Source: Thermaerobacter sp. FW80
GTDB lineage: Bacteria; Bacillota; Sulfobacillia; Thermaerobacterales; Thermaerobacteraceae
Assembly (NCBI RefSeq): GCF_004634385.1
Contig: NZ_CP037895.1
Span: forward strand, 1,897,245-1,961,244
Length of the DNA stretch: 64,000 nucleotides
Direction of reading: 5' to 3'
Each line of letters opens with the position of its first letter. The first letter of the stretch is position 1. The notes below the pieces were generated by a model. That model was not told where the DNA came from and did no database searches. It saw only the letters and a list, made by a program, of their open reading frames with translations. Both the position numbers and the translations under genes were made by a program. Below are positions 11,049 to 19,194 of the stretch, piece by piece.

Positions 11049-12980
11049 GTGACCGTGCATCGCGGGCAGAGCCAAGGCGACGGGAACGGGCGGGGCGGCG
11101 AGGGCCATGGGCGGGAGGGCCGGTCCCGACCGGCCGGGCGGCCTGGGCCGGCGGGGCCGGCCCAGGCCGCAACGGGAGGCTCGCCCGCTGCGGCGGGGCG
11201 GCTTCGGGCAGCGACGGTGCGGCCGCCCGCCGCGGTGGGGCGGTCCCCGGCTGCGGCGGGGCGGCTGCCGGCTACGGCGGAGCCGTCCCCGGATGCGGCG
11301 GGGCGGCCGCCGGCCGCGGCGGAGCGGTCCCCGGATGCGGTGGGGCGGCCACCCGCCGTGGCGGGGCGGCTTCGGGGTGCGACGGGGCGGCCCGACGCCC
11401 CAGCGGGACAGCCGCCGGCGACCCCGCCCGCGTCCCGGCCGCCGTCCCGACCGGACGGCGGCCGGGACGGCGTGCCGCAGCCGGCCCCGGGAGCCGCCTC
11501 CCTGGAGGCGGGGGCGCCGCTGACCCCCACGGTGACGACGGTGCCGAGCCCGCCGGCGGGGCCGGCCCGGCCGGCCCCGCCGCAGGAGCCCGAGCCCCCG
11601 GCCGCGGCGGAGGACGCGCCGGCGATGGAGCCGACCGAGGGGGAGCGGGAACGGGTGGCGCGGCGGGGCTCGCAAGGCGACCCCGGGGCGATGGGGGAGG
11701 CGGCGGCCGACCTGCCCAACCCCTACGAGGTGGCCAAGCGGGAGCTCGCCCGGGCCTGTGAGGCCCTGGGGCTCGACCCGGCGGTGTACCGCATCCTGGC
11801 TCGGCCGCTCCGCTTCGTCGAGGTGGCCATCCCCGTCCGCATGGACGACGGCCGGACGGAGGTCTTCGTCGGGTACCGGTCCCAGCACAACGACGCCCTG
11901 GGTCCCACCAAGGGCGGGATCCGCTTCCATCCCCAGGTCACCCCCGACGAGGTCAAGGCCCTCTCCATGTGGATGACGCTCAAGTGCGCCCTGCTGGAGG
12001 TCCCCTTTGGCGGGGGCAAGGGCGGGGTGGTGTGCGACCCCAAGCGCATGTCCGCGCGGGAACTGGAGGGGCTCAGCCGCGGCTACATCCAGGCCATGGC
12101 CCAGGTCATGGGCGAGGAGAAGGACATCCCCGCCCCCGACGTCTACACCACGGCCCAGGTCATGGCGTGGATCGCCGACGAGTTCAGCCAGATCCGCCAG
12201 CAGAACGCCTTCGCCATCGTCACCGGCAAACCCCTGGTCATCGGGGGCTCGCTGGGTCGCCGGGAGGCGACGGCGCGGGGGGCGGTGACGGTGGTGCGGG
12301 AGGCGGCGGCCGCCCTCGGGCTCGACCTGCGCCGCGCCACCGCGGCCATCCAGGGCTACGGCAACGCGGGCAGCGTGGCGCACCGGCTGCTGCACCAGCT
12401 GGGCGTGCGGGTGATCGCCGTCAGCGATTCCCGGGGCGGCATCCTGGACGAACGCGGCCTGGACCCGGCGGCCGTGGCGGCGCACAAGGAGACCACCGGC
12501 AGCGTCGCCGGCTTCCCCGGGGCCCGCGGCATCGACAACGCGGAGTTGCTCACGCTGCCTTGTGATATCCTGTTGCCGGCCGCGCTGGAGAACCAGATCA
12601 CCGCTGCCAACGCCCACCGCATCCAGGCGCGCCTGGTGGGCGAGATCGCCAACGGGCCCACCACGCCCGACGCGCACCAGACCCTGGTGGAACGCGGCGT
12701 GGTGGTGCTGCCCGACATCCTGACCAACGCCGGGGGCGTGACCGTCAGCTACTTCGAGTGGGTCCAGAACCAGTGCCACTGGACCTGGTCGGAGGAGGAG
12801 GTCAACCGGCGCTTGGAGGAGCGCATGGTCCGCGCCTTCCGCCGCGTGTGGGAGGCGGCTCAGCGGCTCCGCACCCGGGATCTGCGCCTGGCGGCCTACA
12901 CCGTGGCGGTGGCGCGGGTGACGGAGGCCATGCAGGTGCGCGGCTGGATCCACCGCACCGACAGCAGCTTCCGCTCGTAG
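11049..12980 (+). CDS. Glu/Leu/Phe/Val dehydrogenase (glutamate dehydrogenase type) with long N-terminal extension
   Basis: Oxidatively deaminates an amino acid, most likely glutamate, linking amino-acid and TCA metabolism. The catalytic part (about residues 220-643) is complete: GPTKGGIRFHPQV, KCALLEVPFGGGKGGV, EKDIPAPDVYT, the Rossmann loop GYGNAGSVA and EIANGPTTPDA. From the GTG at 11049 the protein has 643 aa, about 200 more than the family, because of an Ala/Pro/Arg/Gly-rich N-terminal region that includes a 21-bp repeat array. The true start could instead be ATG 11625 or ATG 11691, just before the conserved domain; ribosome-binding sites do not settle this. Cofactor preference cannot be read. 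Confidence 0.88.
   Translation: MTVHRGQSQGDGNGRGGEGHGREGRSRPAGRPGPAGPAQAATGGSPAAAGRLRAATVRPPAAVGRSPAAAGRLPATAEPSPDAAGRPPAAAERSPDAVGRPPAVAGRLRGATGRPDAPAGQPPATPPASRPPSRPDGGRDGVPQPAPGAASLEAGAPLTPTVTTVPSPPAGPARPAPPQEPEPPAAAEDAPAMEPTEGERERVARRGSQGDPGAMGEAAADLPNPYEVAKRELARACEALGLDPAVYRILARPLRFVEVAIPVRMDDGRTEVFVGYRSQHNDALGPTKGGIRFHPQVTPDEVKALSMWMTLKCALLEVPFGGGKGGVVCDPKRMSARELEGLSRGYIQAMAQVMGEEKDIPAPDVYTTAQVMAWIADEFSQIRQQNAFAIVTGKPLVIGGSLGRREATARGAVTVVREAAAALGLDLRRATAAIQGYGNAGSVAHRLLHQLGVRVIAVSDSRGGILDERGLDPAAVAAHKETTGSVAGFPGARGIDNAELLTLPCDILLPAALENQITAANAHRIQARLVGEIANGPTTPDAHQTLVERGVVVLPDILTNAGGVTVSYFEWVQNQCHWTWSEEEVNRRLEERMVRAFRRVWEAAQRLRTRDLRLAAYTVAVARVTEAMQVRGWIHRTDSSFRS
11175..11426 (+). repeat. 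12 x 21-bp tandem repeat (heptapeptide array)
   Basis: Twelve consecutive 21-bp units, in frame with the dehydrogenase gene, each encoding a heptapeptide of the pattern G-R-x-P-x-A-A (for example GRSPAAA, GRLPATA, GRPPAAA, GRPPAVA). The DNA consensus begins GGGCGG and ends TGCGGCG. If translated it would form a proline/arginine-rich disordered segment, residues 43-126 of the long form. Confidence 0.85.
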
Positions 12981-13169
12981 CGGTCCGGGGGCGTGCCCGG
13001 CCGGCTGCGCGGCGAAGGCCGCGCGGGGCGGGACCGCCTCGGGGCCGGGCCGCGCAGCCCCGCGCCGGGACGCCGCGGGCGGAGATGCCGGGGCGGGGCG
13101 GAGCTCCCGGCGCGCTCGCGGCCCCGCGCGGCGTCCGGCGGGACGGGAAGGGACCGGAGGAACCAGGAC

Positions 13170-15134
13170 ATGATCGGCTTCGGCGAGGGAACGGGTGAGG
13201 GAACCCGGGATCGACGGGCGGAGCGGGCCGCCGGCCGCGAAGGCCGGCGCCGTGCCGTCCGGGACGAAGGGGATGCGGCGCGCCCGGAGGCGGGCGCTGC
13301 GGCCGGCGCGTCCGCCGCCGGTGAACCCGGTGGGGGCGAGGGCGGGGGCCGTCGCTGGCGGGCCGGGCCGGGACGGCCGGCGGGCGACCCGGCCCCGTCG
13401 CCGCAGGGGGCGGCGAGCGCCGGAGCCGGCGCGTCGCCGGCCGGTGGCCTGCCGCCGGACGCCGCGGCCGGGGGCCGGGGGCCGACCGCCGCGGCCGGCG
13501 ACCGGCCCCCGGCCGGCGGGGCGGGTGGGGCCGGCGCCCCGAGCCCGGGACCCGGCGAGCGGGGCGGGACGCCGGCAGCGGCCGCCCCCATGGCCGCCAA
13601 GGTGGCGGAGCTGCGGTCGCGCCGCCAGCGCCTGGAGCTCGGCGGCGGCCCCGAGCGCATCGCCCAGCAGCGGGCGAAGGGCAAGCTCACCGCCCGCGAA
13701 CGCCTGGCGCTCCTGCTCGACCCCGGCAGCTTCCAGGAGATCGGCCTGTTCGTCCAGCACCGGGCGCGGGAGTTCGGCATGGAGGGCAAGGAGGCGCCGG
13801 GCGACGGCGTGATCACCGGCTTCGGCCGGATCGACGGCCGGCTGGTGTACGTCTTCGCCCAGGACTTCACCGTGATCGGCGGGACCCTGGGCGAGATGCA
13901 CGCCGCCAAGATCTGCAAGGTGATGGACCTGGCCCTCGAAACCGGCTCCCCCCTGATCGGCATCAACGACTCCGGCGGCGCCCGGATCCAGGAGGGCGTG
14001 GCCTCCCTGGACGGGTTCGCCAAGATCTTCGCCCGGAACACCTGGGCCTCGGGCGTGATCCCCCAGATCTCGGTGATCATGGGGCCGTGCGCCGGCGGCG
14101 CCGTGTACTCGCCGGCCATCACCGACTTCGTCTTCATGGTCGAGGGCACGAGCCAGATGTTCATCACCGGTCCCGACGTGATCAAGGCGGTGACCGGCGA
14201 GACCATCAGCTTCGAGGAGCTGGGCGGCGCCGCGACCCACACCGCCCGCAGCGGCGTGGCGCACTTCTACGCCCGGGACGAGCGGGAGTGCCTCGGCCTG
14301 ATCCGTCGGCTCCTCGGCTACCTGCCCTCGAACAACCTGGAGGACCCGCCGCTGGAGGACACCGGCGACCCCCCGGACCGGCTCGCTCCCGAGCTGGAAC
14401 GGGCGGTTCCCACCGACCCCAACAAGCCCTACGACGTGCGCCGGGTGATCGAGGCGGTGGTGGACCGCGGCAGCTTCCTGGAGGTCCACCAGCGCTTCGC
14501 GCAGAGCGCGGTGGTCGGCTTCGCCCGCCTGGCGGGGCAGGTGGTGGGGGTGGTGGCCAACCAGCCGCGGGTGCTGGCCGGGTGTCTCGACATCGACTCG
14601 TCGGACAAGATCGCCCGCTTCGTGCGGTTTTGCGACGCCTTCAACATCCCGCTGCTGACCTTCGTCGACACGCCGGGCTACCTCCCGGGGCGCGCCCAGG
14701 AGCACGGCGGCATCATCCGTCACGGCGCCAAGGTCCTCTACGCCTATGCCGAGGCGACGGTGCCGAAGATCTCCGTCGTGCTGCGCAAGGCGTACGGCGG
14801 CGCCTACATCGCCATGTGCTGCCGCGGCTTGGGCGCGGACTATGCCTTCGCCTGGCCGACCGCGGAGATCGCGGTGATGGGACCGGAGGGGGCGTGCAAC
14901 ATCGTCTTCCGGCGGGAGATCGCGGAGGCGGACGACCCGGCCGCCGTGCGCGCCGCCAAGGTCCGCGAGTACCGCGAGGTGTTCGCGAGCCCCTACGTGG
15001 CGGCGGCCCGCGGCTACGTGGACGACGTGATCGAGCCCGCGACCACGCGGCTGCGGGTCGCAGCGGCGCTGGCCAGCCTGGTCGGCAAGCGGGAGCAGCG
15101 GCCGGCGAAGAAGCACGGCAACATCCCCTTGTAG
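13170..15134 (+). CDS. Acyl-CoA carboxyltransferase subunit (propionyl/methylmalonyl-CoA type)
   Basis: Carboxyltransferase of a biotin-dependent acyl-CoA carboxylase or decarboxylase, moving CO2 between carboxybiotin and an acyl-CoA. The catalytic region starts at the internal Met at 13590 (AAKVAELRSRRQRLELGGG) and shows both crotonase-fold halves: DSGGARIQEG, GPCAGGAVYSPA, then DTPGYLPG and RKAYGGAYIAM, ending KKHGNIPL. About 515 aa is normal; the ORF from ATG 13170, which has a good GGAGGA site, adds about 140 low-complexity residues. The next two genes encode a small protein and the biotin carrier; no biotin carboxylase is in the window. Substrate preference is inferred from overall similarity only. 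Confidence 0.9.
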   Translation: MIGFGEGTGEGTRDRRAERAAGREGRRRAVRDEGDAARPEAGAAAGASAAGEPGGGEGGGRRWRAGPGRPAGDPAPSPQGAASAGAGASPAGGLPPDAAAGGRGPTAAAGDRPPAGGAGGAGAPSPGPGERGGTPAAAAPMAAKVAELRSRRQRLELGGGPERIAQQRAKGKLTARERLALLLDPGSFQEIGLFVQHRAREFGMEGKEAPGDGVITGFGRIDGRLVYVFAQDFTVIGGTLGEMHAAKICKVMDLALETGSPLIGINDSGGARIQEGVASLDGFAKIFARNTWASGVIPQISVIMGPCAGGAVYSPAITDFVFMVEGTSQMFITGPDVIKAVTGETISFEELGGAATHTARSGVAHFYARDERECLGLIRRLLGYLPSNNLEDPPLEDTGDPPDRLAPELERAVPTDPNKPYDVRRVIEAVVDRGSFLEVHQRFAQSAVVGFARLAGQVVGVVANQPRVLAGCLDIDSSDKIARFVRFCDAFNIPLLTFVDTPGYLPGRAQEHGGIIRHGAKVLYAYAEATVPKISVVLRKAYGGAYIAMCCRGLGADYAFAWPTAEIAVMGPEGACNIVFRREIAEADDPAAVRAAKVREYREVFASPYVAAARGYVDDVIEPATTRLRVAAALASLVGKREQRPAKKHGNIPL

Positions 15135-15357
15135 GCCCCCTTGCAGGCCCGGGCGCCGGGGGATGCGCGCCGGAGCCGGCTGGTCCGCACCCCGGCGGCG
15201 CGCCGGCGGCCCCATCCGCCTGCAGGGCGCGGGGTGCGGGCTGCGGCGGGACCGGCGCCGCCTGGGGCGGCGCGGGTGGCCGGCCCCGGGGGCCGAGCGG
15301 GAGGGCCCCAGGGGCGCCGTGGGGGATGGCGGTTCGTCGAGGGAGGCGGGCGCGGTC

Positions 15358-15723
15358 ATGGTGCCGTGGACCGTGGTGGCGGCCGTCGCCGCTGCCATCG
15401 AGGCGGCGACCGGGGAGCCGGTCCGGGTGCGCTGGATCCAGCCGGTGGGGCCTGGGGCGGACGGCGGGGCATCCCTGCCGGTGGGGGGGCCGACCGGCCC
15501 GGTAAACCTCGCCGGCGGCGCAGCCTCCGCCGGTCTGCGCGCGGCGAGGGCGGGTGCCGCGGTGCCCCTCGCCGGGCGCCACCCGTCGCCGTGGGTGCTG
15601 GCGGGTCGGCAGGAGCTGCTGGCGGCGCGGGCCGCGATGGGAGCGCGCCCATGGGCCGCCGCGGGTCGGCTCCGGGCCCGCGGCGGAGCATTCGACGTCG
15701 ACGACGGGCGGACCAGGGGATGA
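15358..15723 (+). CDS. Small carboxylase-associated protein, unknown
   Basis: 121-aa protein between the carboxyltransferase and biotin-carrier genes. The N-terminal VVAAVAAAIEAATGEPVRVR and a later SPWVLAGRQELLAAR flank a variable middle. Short proteins with this layout accompany some biotin-dependent carboxylase/decarboxylase subunits, so a structural or regulatory role in that complex is plausible, but I do not recognise a named family. Its TGA is followed within 20 bases by the biotin-carrier ATG, so the two are probably co-transcribed. ATG 15358 has GGGAGG upstream at a somewhat long spacing; the ORF extends upstream to 15163. Confidence 0.6.
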   Translation: MVPWTVVAAVAAAIEAATGEPVRVRWIQPVGPGADGGASLPVGGPTGPVNLAGGAASAGLRAARAGAAVPLAGRHPSPWVLAGRQELLAARAAMGARPWAAAGRLRARGGAFDVDDGRTRG

Positions 15724-15740
15724 GACGGGAGGACCAGGGG

Positions 15741-16628
15741 ATGAAGCGGTATCGGGTGACGGTCAACGGCTGGGTCTTCGACGTGTGGGTCGAACCGGTG
15801 GACCCGGCGGCACCGGGGCTGAACGCGGCCGGCGCGGTGCCGGCGGGCGGAGCCGGGGTCCCTGGCGGTGGGATGGCGGCGCCCGCGGGCACCGCGGGGG
15901 GCGGACCGGGCGCGGTGCCGGTGGCGCCGCCGTCGTACCCGGCGCCGGCCTGGGGGGCGGGGGCATCCGGCCCGTGGCCGTGGCCCGCCATCCCCTGGTC
16001 GTGGCCGGGGCCGCCGGTGGCGGCCCACCCCGGGCCGGGCACCGGATGGGTGCCCGGCCCGGGGTGGGCACCGGGCGCCGGGGAGGCGGCCGGGGGTGCG
16101 GCTGCGCCCGTCGCCGGGGCCGGGGCCGGCGGGGCCGCCGGCCCCGGCCCCGGCGCCAGCCCGGCTGCGGCGTCCCAAGCCGGGCCCGACGGCGCCGCGG
16201 GCACGGACGCCGAGGCCGCCGTCGGCGCGGGCGCGGCACCGGCCGGTGCCGCGCCCGCGCCGGGGCGCCCGGCAGGCGGCGCGCCGTCGACGCCGTCGGG
16301 GCCCGCCGTGGACGGGTCGGTGGAGGAAGGGGCGCGGCGGGCCGCGGAAGGCGGTCTCGCCGCAGCCGGCGGGACCCGCGCAACCGAGGCGGCGGGGGAG
16401 GGCCAGGGCGTGGCGGTGGCGGCGCCCCTGCCGGGGGTCCTGCTGGAGGTGCGGGTCCGGCCGGGCGACCGGGTCGAGGCGGGGCAGGTGGTGGCCATCC
16501 TCGAGGCGATGAAGATGGAGAACGAGCTGACGGCCCCCTGCGCGGGGCGCGTGGCCGCCGTTCCCCGGACGAAGGGGCAGACCCTCGACCAGGGCGACGT
16601 GGTGGCCTGGATCGAGCCGGAAGGCTGA
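15741..16628 (+). CDS. Biotin carboxyl carrier protein
   Basis: Carries carboxybiotin between carboxylase and carboxyltransferase active sites. 295 aa. N-terminal domain KRYRVTVNGWVFDVWVEPV (residues 2-21) is of the decarboxylase/pyruvate carboxylase type. A roughly 190-residue Gly/Ala/Pro linker follows, with a Trp-rich patch (SGPWPWPAIPWSWPG). The C-terminal biotinyl domain (about 220-293) contains EAMKMENEL with biotinylation at Lys258. The long swinging linker is typical in kind but unusually long. ATG 15741 is chosen for the GGAGG at 15729-15733; an ATG at 15720 overlapping the upstream stop is also in frame. Confidence 0.92.
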   Translation: MKRYRVTVNGWVFDVWVEPVDPAAPGLNAAGAVPAGGAGVPGGGMAAPAGTAGGGPGAVPVAPPSYPAPAWGAGASGPWPWPAIPWSWPGPPVAAHPGPGTGWVPGPGWAPGAGEAAGGAAAPVAGAGAGGAAGPGPGASPAAASQAGPDGAAGTDAEAAVGAGAAPAGAAPAPGRPAGGAPSTPSGPAVDGSVEEGARRAAEGGLAAAGGTRATEAAGEGQGVAVAAPLPGVLLEVRVRPGDRVEAGQVVAILEAMKMENELTAPCAGRVAAVPRTKGQTLDQGDVVAWIEPEG

Positions 16629-17002
16629 GGACGTCCCGCGGCGCCCTGGACCCGGGGTGTCCCGGCCGCCGACGGGGCGGTGTTCCGGGCCCGTGGGGAG
16701 GCGGCGCAGGGCCGAAGCGGAGGAGCGGGACCACCGAGGAACCCGTGGCCGGGGCCCCAGGCGGGGGCCGACCGGGGCCGTGGCGGCGGGGCTGCCGAGG
16801 GGGCGTTGGTGCGGGCTTCAGCCGGGTGCCGGCCGACACTTGGCAGCGGCGGTGGAGCCGCTGGGGGCGCTGGGACGGCGATGGGCCGGGCGGCGTCGAT
16901 CGGCGCGGCGGTGGCGGTGATGGAGCTGCTGAGGGGGTGGCGATCCCCGCCGCCGACGGGTGCGGGGCGGGAGTCGATCCGTGGCGCAGGGGGGGCGAGG
17001 CC
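16629..17002. other. Spacer before 5-formyl-THF cyclo-ligase
   Basis: About 370 bases of GC-rich sequence between the biotin-carrier stop and the next start. I see no gene, hairpin terminator, promoter or repeat I can support. Confidence 0.5.
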
Positions 17003-17767
17003 ATGGCGCAGGAGGACGAGGACACGGCGCGGCGATGGGGTGCAGCGCCCCGGCGGGAAGCCCCGCCGGCGGATGACGACCCGTCCCGCCGGACCCCGCC
17101 CGCCGTGGCGGAGAAGGCGCGCTGGCGCCGACGCATGCGCGCCGCGTGGCGGGAGCTCTCGCCCGCCGCGCTGGGGGCGATCTCTGCCGCCATCTGCCGG
17201 CGCCTCCGGACGCTGCTGGAGCAGGCGGCCCAGGGGGCGACGGCGCGTGCGGGGGCCGGTGGGCCCCCATGGGGCGACCTCGGCGGCCTGCCGAGGGAGG
17301 TCCGCGGCCTGATGCTCTATGCCCCCATGCCGACGGAGGTCGACGTCTCGCCCCTGCTGGAGTGGGCACGCCGGCGGGGCATCGCCGTCCTCCTTCCCTG
17401 GATCGAGCCGGCGGGCGGCCGCATGGAGGCCCGGCGCGTCGGCTCCTGGGACGAGCTGGTCCCCGCCCCCGGGCGGATGGGGCCCTGGCGCCTCCGACAG
17501 CCCTCGGACGATGCCCCGCGCTGGGTCCCCGGGCCGGACACGGTGGTGGTGGTGCCCGGGCTGGCCTTCGACCGCCAGGGATGGCGCCTCGGGCGGGGTG
17601 GCGGCTACTACGACCGCTTCCTGGCGCGATGCCCGGCGGCGTGGCGCGTGGCCGTGGCCCCGGCCCGGATGGTGGTGGACCGCCTGCCCCGGGATCCCCA
17701 CGACCGGCGCATGGATCTGATCGTGACCGAGGACGGGGTCCACGGACCGTGGTGGGGCATCCGCTGA
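17003..17767 (+). CDS. 5-formyltetrahydrofolate cyclo-ligase family protein
   Basis: ATP-dependent conversion of 5-formyl-THF to 5,10-methenyl-THF. 254 aa: an N-terminal basic stretch (KARWRRRMRAAWRELSP), then LMLYAPMPTEVDVSPLLEWA, the substrate loop LVPAPG and the signature LGRGGGYYDRFL (about residues 196-207), with DLIVTEDGV near the end. All are expected of the family. The first about 35 residues are a poorly conserved extension. Start ATG 17003 follows a G-rich stretch. The gene stands alone before the tRNA gene. Confidence 0.9.
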   Translation: MAQEDEDTARRWGAAPRREAPPADDDPSRRTPPAVAEKARWRRRMRAAWRELSPAALGAISAAICRRLRTLLEQAAQGATARAGAGGPPWGDLGGLPREVRGLMLYAPMPTEVDVSPLLEWARRRGIAVLLPWIEPAGGRMEARRVGSWDELVPAPGRMGPWRLRQPSDDAPRWVPGPDTVVVVPGLAFDRQGWRLGRGGGYYDRFLARCPAAWRVAVAPARMVVDRLPRDPHDRRMDLIVTEDGVHGPWWGIR

Positions 17768-17924
17768 CGCGTCGCCGGGTGGCGTGCGCGCCGCGCAGCG
17801 GCCGGCCTCCGCGGCGGGCCTCCGCAGGCCCGGGAGCGGCCGGGCACGGGCGCGGTGTCGAGGCCGCTGCGGGCGGCGCCGGACCACGACCCGCGGGCGC
17901 GTCCAGGACCCGCAGGCGAGTCGG

Positions 17925-17953
17925 TTGACGGCGCCGGCGCCGGCCGCTAGAAT
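17925..17953 (+). promoter_or_regulatory. Sigma-A type promoter for tRNA-Ala
   Basis: TTGACG (17925-17930), 17-bp spacer, TAGAAT (17948-17953): 5/6 matches in each hexamer with ideal spacing. It lies 14 bases upstream of the mature tRNA 5' end. Confidence 0.85.
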
Positions 17954-17966
17954 CGAGGTTGTCGAC

Positions 17967-18039
17967 GGGGCGGTAGCTCAGTTGGGAGAGCGCTGCGTTC
18001 GCATCGCAGAGGTCGTGGGTTCGAGTCCCATCCGCTCCA
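17967..18039 (+). tRNA. tRNA-Ala (anticodon CGC)
   Basis: 73-nt cloverleaf without an encoded CCA. Acceptor GGGGCGG pairs with CCGCTCC, leaving the G3-U70 wobble that is the alanine identity element. The D arm contains AGCTCAGTTGG, the anticodon stem-loop is CTGCG-TTCGCAT-CGCAG giving anticodon CGC (reads GCG), and the T arm is GTGGGTTCGAGTCCCAT. Discriminator base A at 18039. Confidence 0.97.
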
Positions 18040-18053
18040 CCGCCCGCTCGTCA

Positions 18054-18089
18054 GCCGAACGCGCCGCCGGTTCCGGCGGCGCGTTCGGC
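18054..18089 (+). terminator. Hairpin after tRNA-Ala, no U-tract
   Basis: 15-bp perfect stem (18054-18068 with 18075-18089) and a 6-base loop, 14 bases after the tRNA. No T run follows. Confidence 0.65.
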
Positions 18090-18500
18090 GTCGTAGGACC
18101 CGGTCCCCGGGGTCGGCGTCCCGCGACCCGGCCGCTCCTGGGGATCGTCGCGACCCATCCCGCCGGGGTCCTCGCGACCCATCCCCCCGACCGTCGTCCC
18201 GCGACGGCGCCCGGGATCCTCCGCTTCGCACGCCACGCCGCCCCGCGAAACATCCTCACCCCCATCCTTGGCGAGGCCTCGTGGTGACCCAACGGGCGCG
18301 GGCCGTCGGCGCCGGCCGATGGCTCCAGCGCCTGTCCCCCTTCGCGCGCCCTCGGCTCGCGCACGTCCTGCGGAAGCGCGGCGGTCGCCGCGGCGGCTGC
18401 CGGCTGGCCCACCCGTCAGCGCCGGTGCGTCGGCACGCGTCAGAAGTTTGGGACCCGCGGGGGCAGGAGTTGACCCGGCCGCCCCGAATAACCGGTGCCA
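18090..18500. other. tRNA-mraZ spacer
   Basis: No gene recognised. A TTGACC at 18470-18475 could serve as a -35 element for mraZ, but no convincing -10 is found at standard spacing before the MraZ operator. Confidence 0.45.
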
Positions 18501-18536
18501 GTGGTTCGAAGTGGGGTAACGTGGGGAAGAGTGGGG
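18501..18536 (+). promoter_or_regulatory. MraZ operator: four GTGG repeats at 10-bp spacing
   Basis: GTGGTT, GTGGGG, GTGGGG and GTGGGG start at exactly 18501, 18511, 18521 and 18531. MraZ is known to bind direct (G)TGGG-type repeats spaced by one helical turn upstream of its own gene, so this is the expected autoregulatory site. It lies about 100 bases before mraZ and would control the dcw cluster. Confidence 0.85.
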
Positions 18537-18639
18537 CACCCATCGCGGTCGGGCGGGCGGCGGGTGTCGTCGCGGACGCCGCCACGGGAGCAGTGGCCTG
18601 CCGGGCGGCAAGGGCGGGGCGGGGAAGCGAGGGGCGGGC

Positions 18640-19071
18640 ATGCTGATCGGCGAGTACCGGCACGCGCTGGACGACAAGGGGCGCCTGTTCGTCCCGGCCA
18701 AGCTGCGCGACGCGCTGGGCGAGCCCCTGGTCGTCACCCGCGGCCTCGACCAGTGCCTCTTCGTCTTCCCGCCGGCGGAGTGGCAGCGCCTCGAGGCGAA
18801 GCTGCGCGCCCTGCCGCTGGCCCAGTCCAGCGCCCGCGCCTTCGTGCGGCTGCTGCTGTCGGGGGCCAGCGAGTGCGTGCCGGACAAGCAGGGGCGGATC
18901 CTGGTGCCGCCGGCGCTGCGGGCGTACGCGGGGATCGACCGCGAGGCGGTGTGGATCGGCGTCGGCAACCGGGTGGAGATCTGGGCGGTGGAGCGGTGGA
19001 CACGCTACGTGGAGGAGGCCTCCGAGGCCTACTCCCGGATCGCCGAGCAGATCGTCGACCTGGGCATCTGA
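18640..19071 (+). CDS. mraZ: Transcriptional regulator MraZ
   Basis: 143-aa regulator and first gene of the division/cell-wall cluster. Two tandem SpoVT/AbrB-type domains are visible, each with the D-x-K/Q-GR signature: DDKGRLFVPAKLRDALG (about residues 11-27) and DKQGRILVPPALR (about 86-98). It forms ring oligomers that bind spaced TGGG repeats; four such repeats sit upstream. rsmH follows after a 112-base spacer. Confidence 0.96.
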   Translation: MLIGEYRHALDDKGRLFVPAKLRDALGEPLVVTRGLDQCLFVFPPAEWQRLEAKLRALPLAQSSARAFVRLLLSGASECVPDKQGRILVPPALRAYAGIDREAVWIGVGNRVEIWAVERWTRYVEEASEAYSRIAEQIVDLGI

Positions 19072-19091
19072 CGCCGACGTTCGCCCGGCCG

Positions 19092-19194
19092 CGGACCAAG
19101 GGGCGAGGCCCTGGGCGGACGCAGCCCGATTCGCCGCGGGTAAGGGCGGAGCCAGCCATCAGCACGGACCGAGGGGCGAGGCCATGGGCGGACG
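19092..19194. repeat. Direct repeat pair at the rsmH start
   Basis: Two 30-bp copies (19092-19121 and 19165-19194) differing at two positions. The downstream copy contains the rsmH ATG (GCCATGGGCGG); the upstream copy has CTG at that site. Confidence 0.85.

Noticed and set aside
10839-16178. 1779-codon open frame on the minus strand
   Set aside because: Shadow of the dehydrogenase, carboxyltransferase and biotin-carrier genes; composition is Pro/Arg/Gly/His-rich, no domain recognised. Stops are rare in this frame at such GC content.
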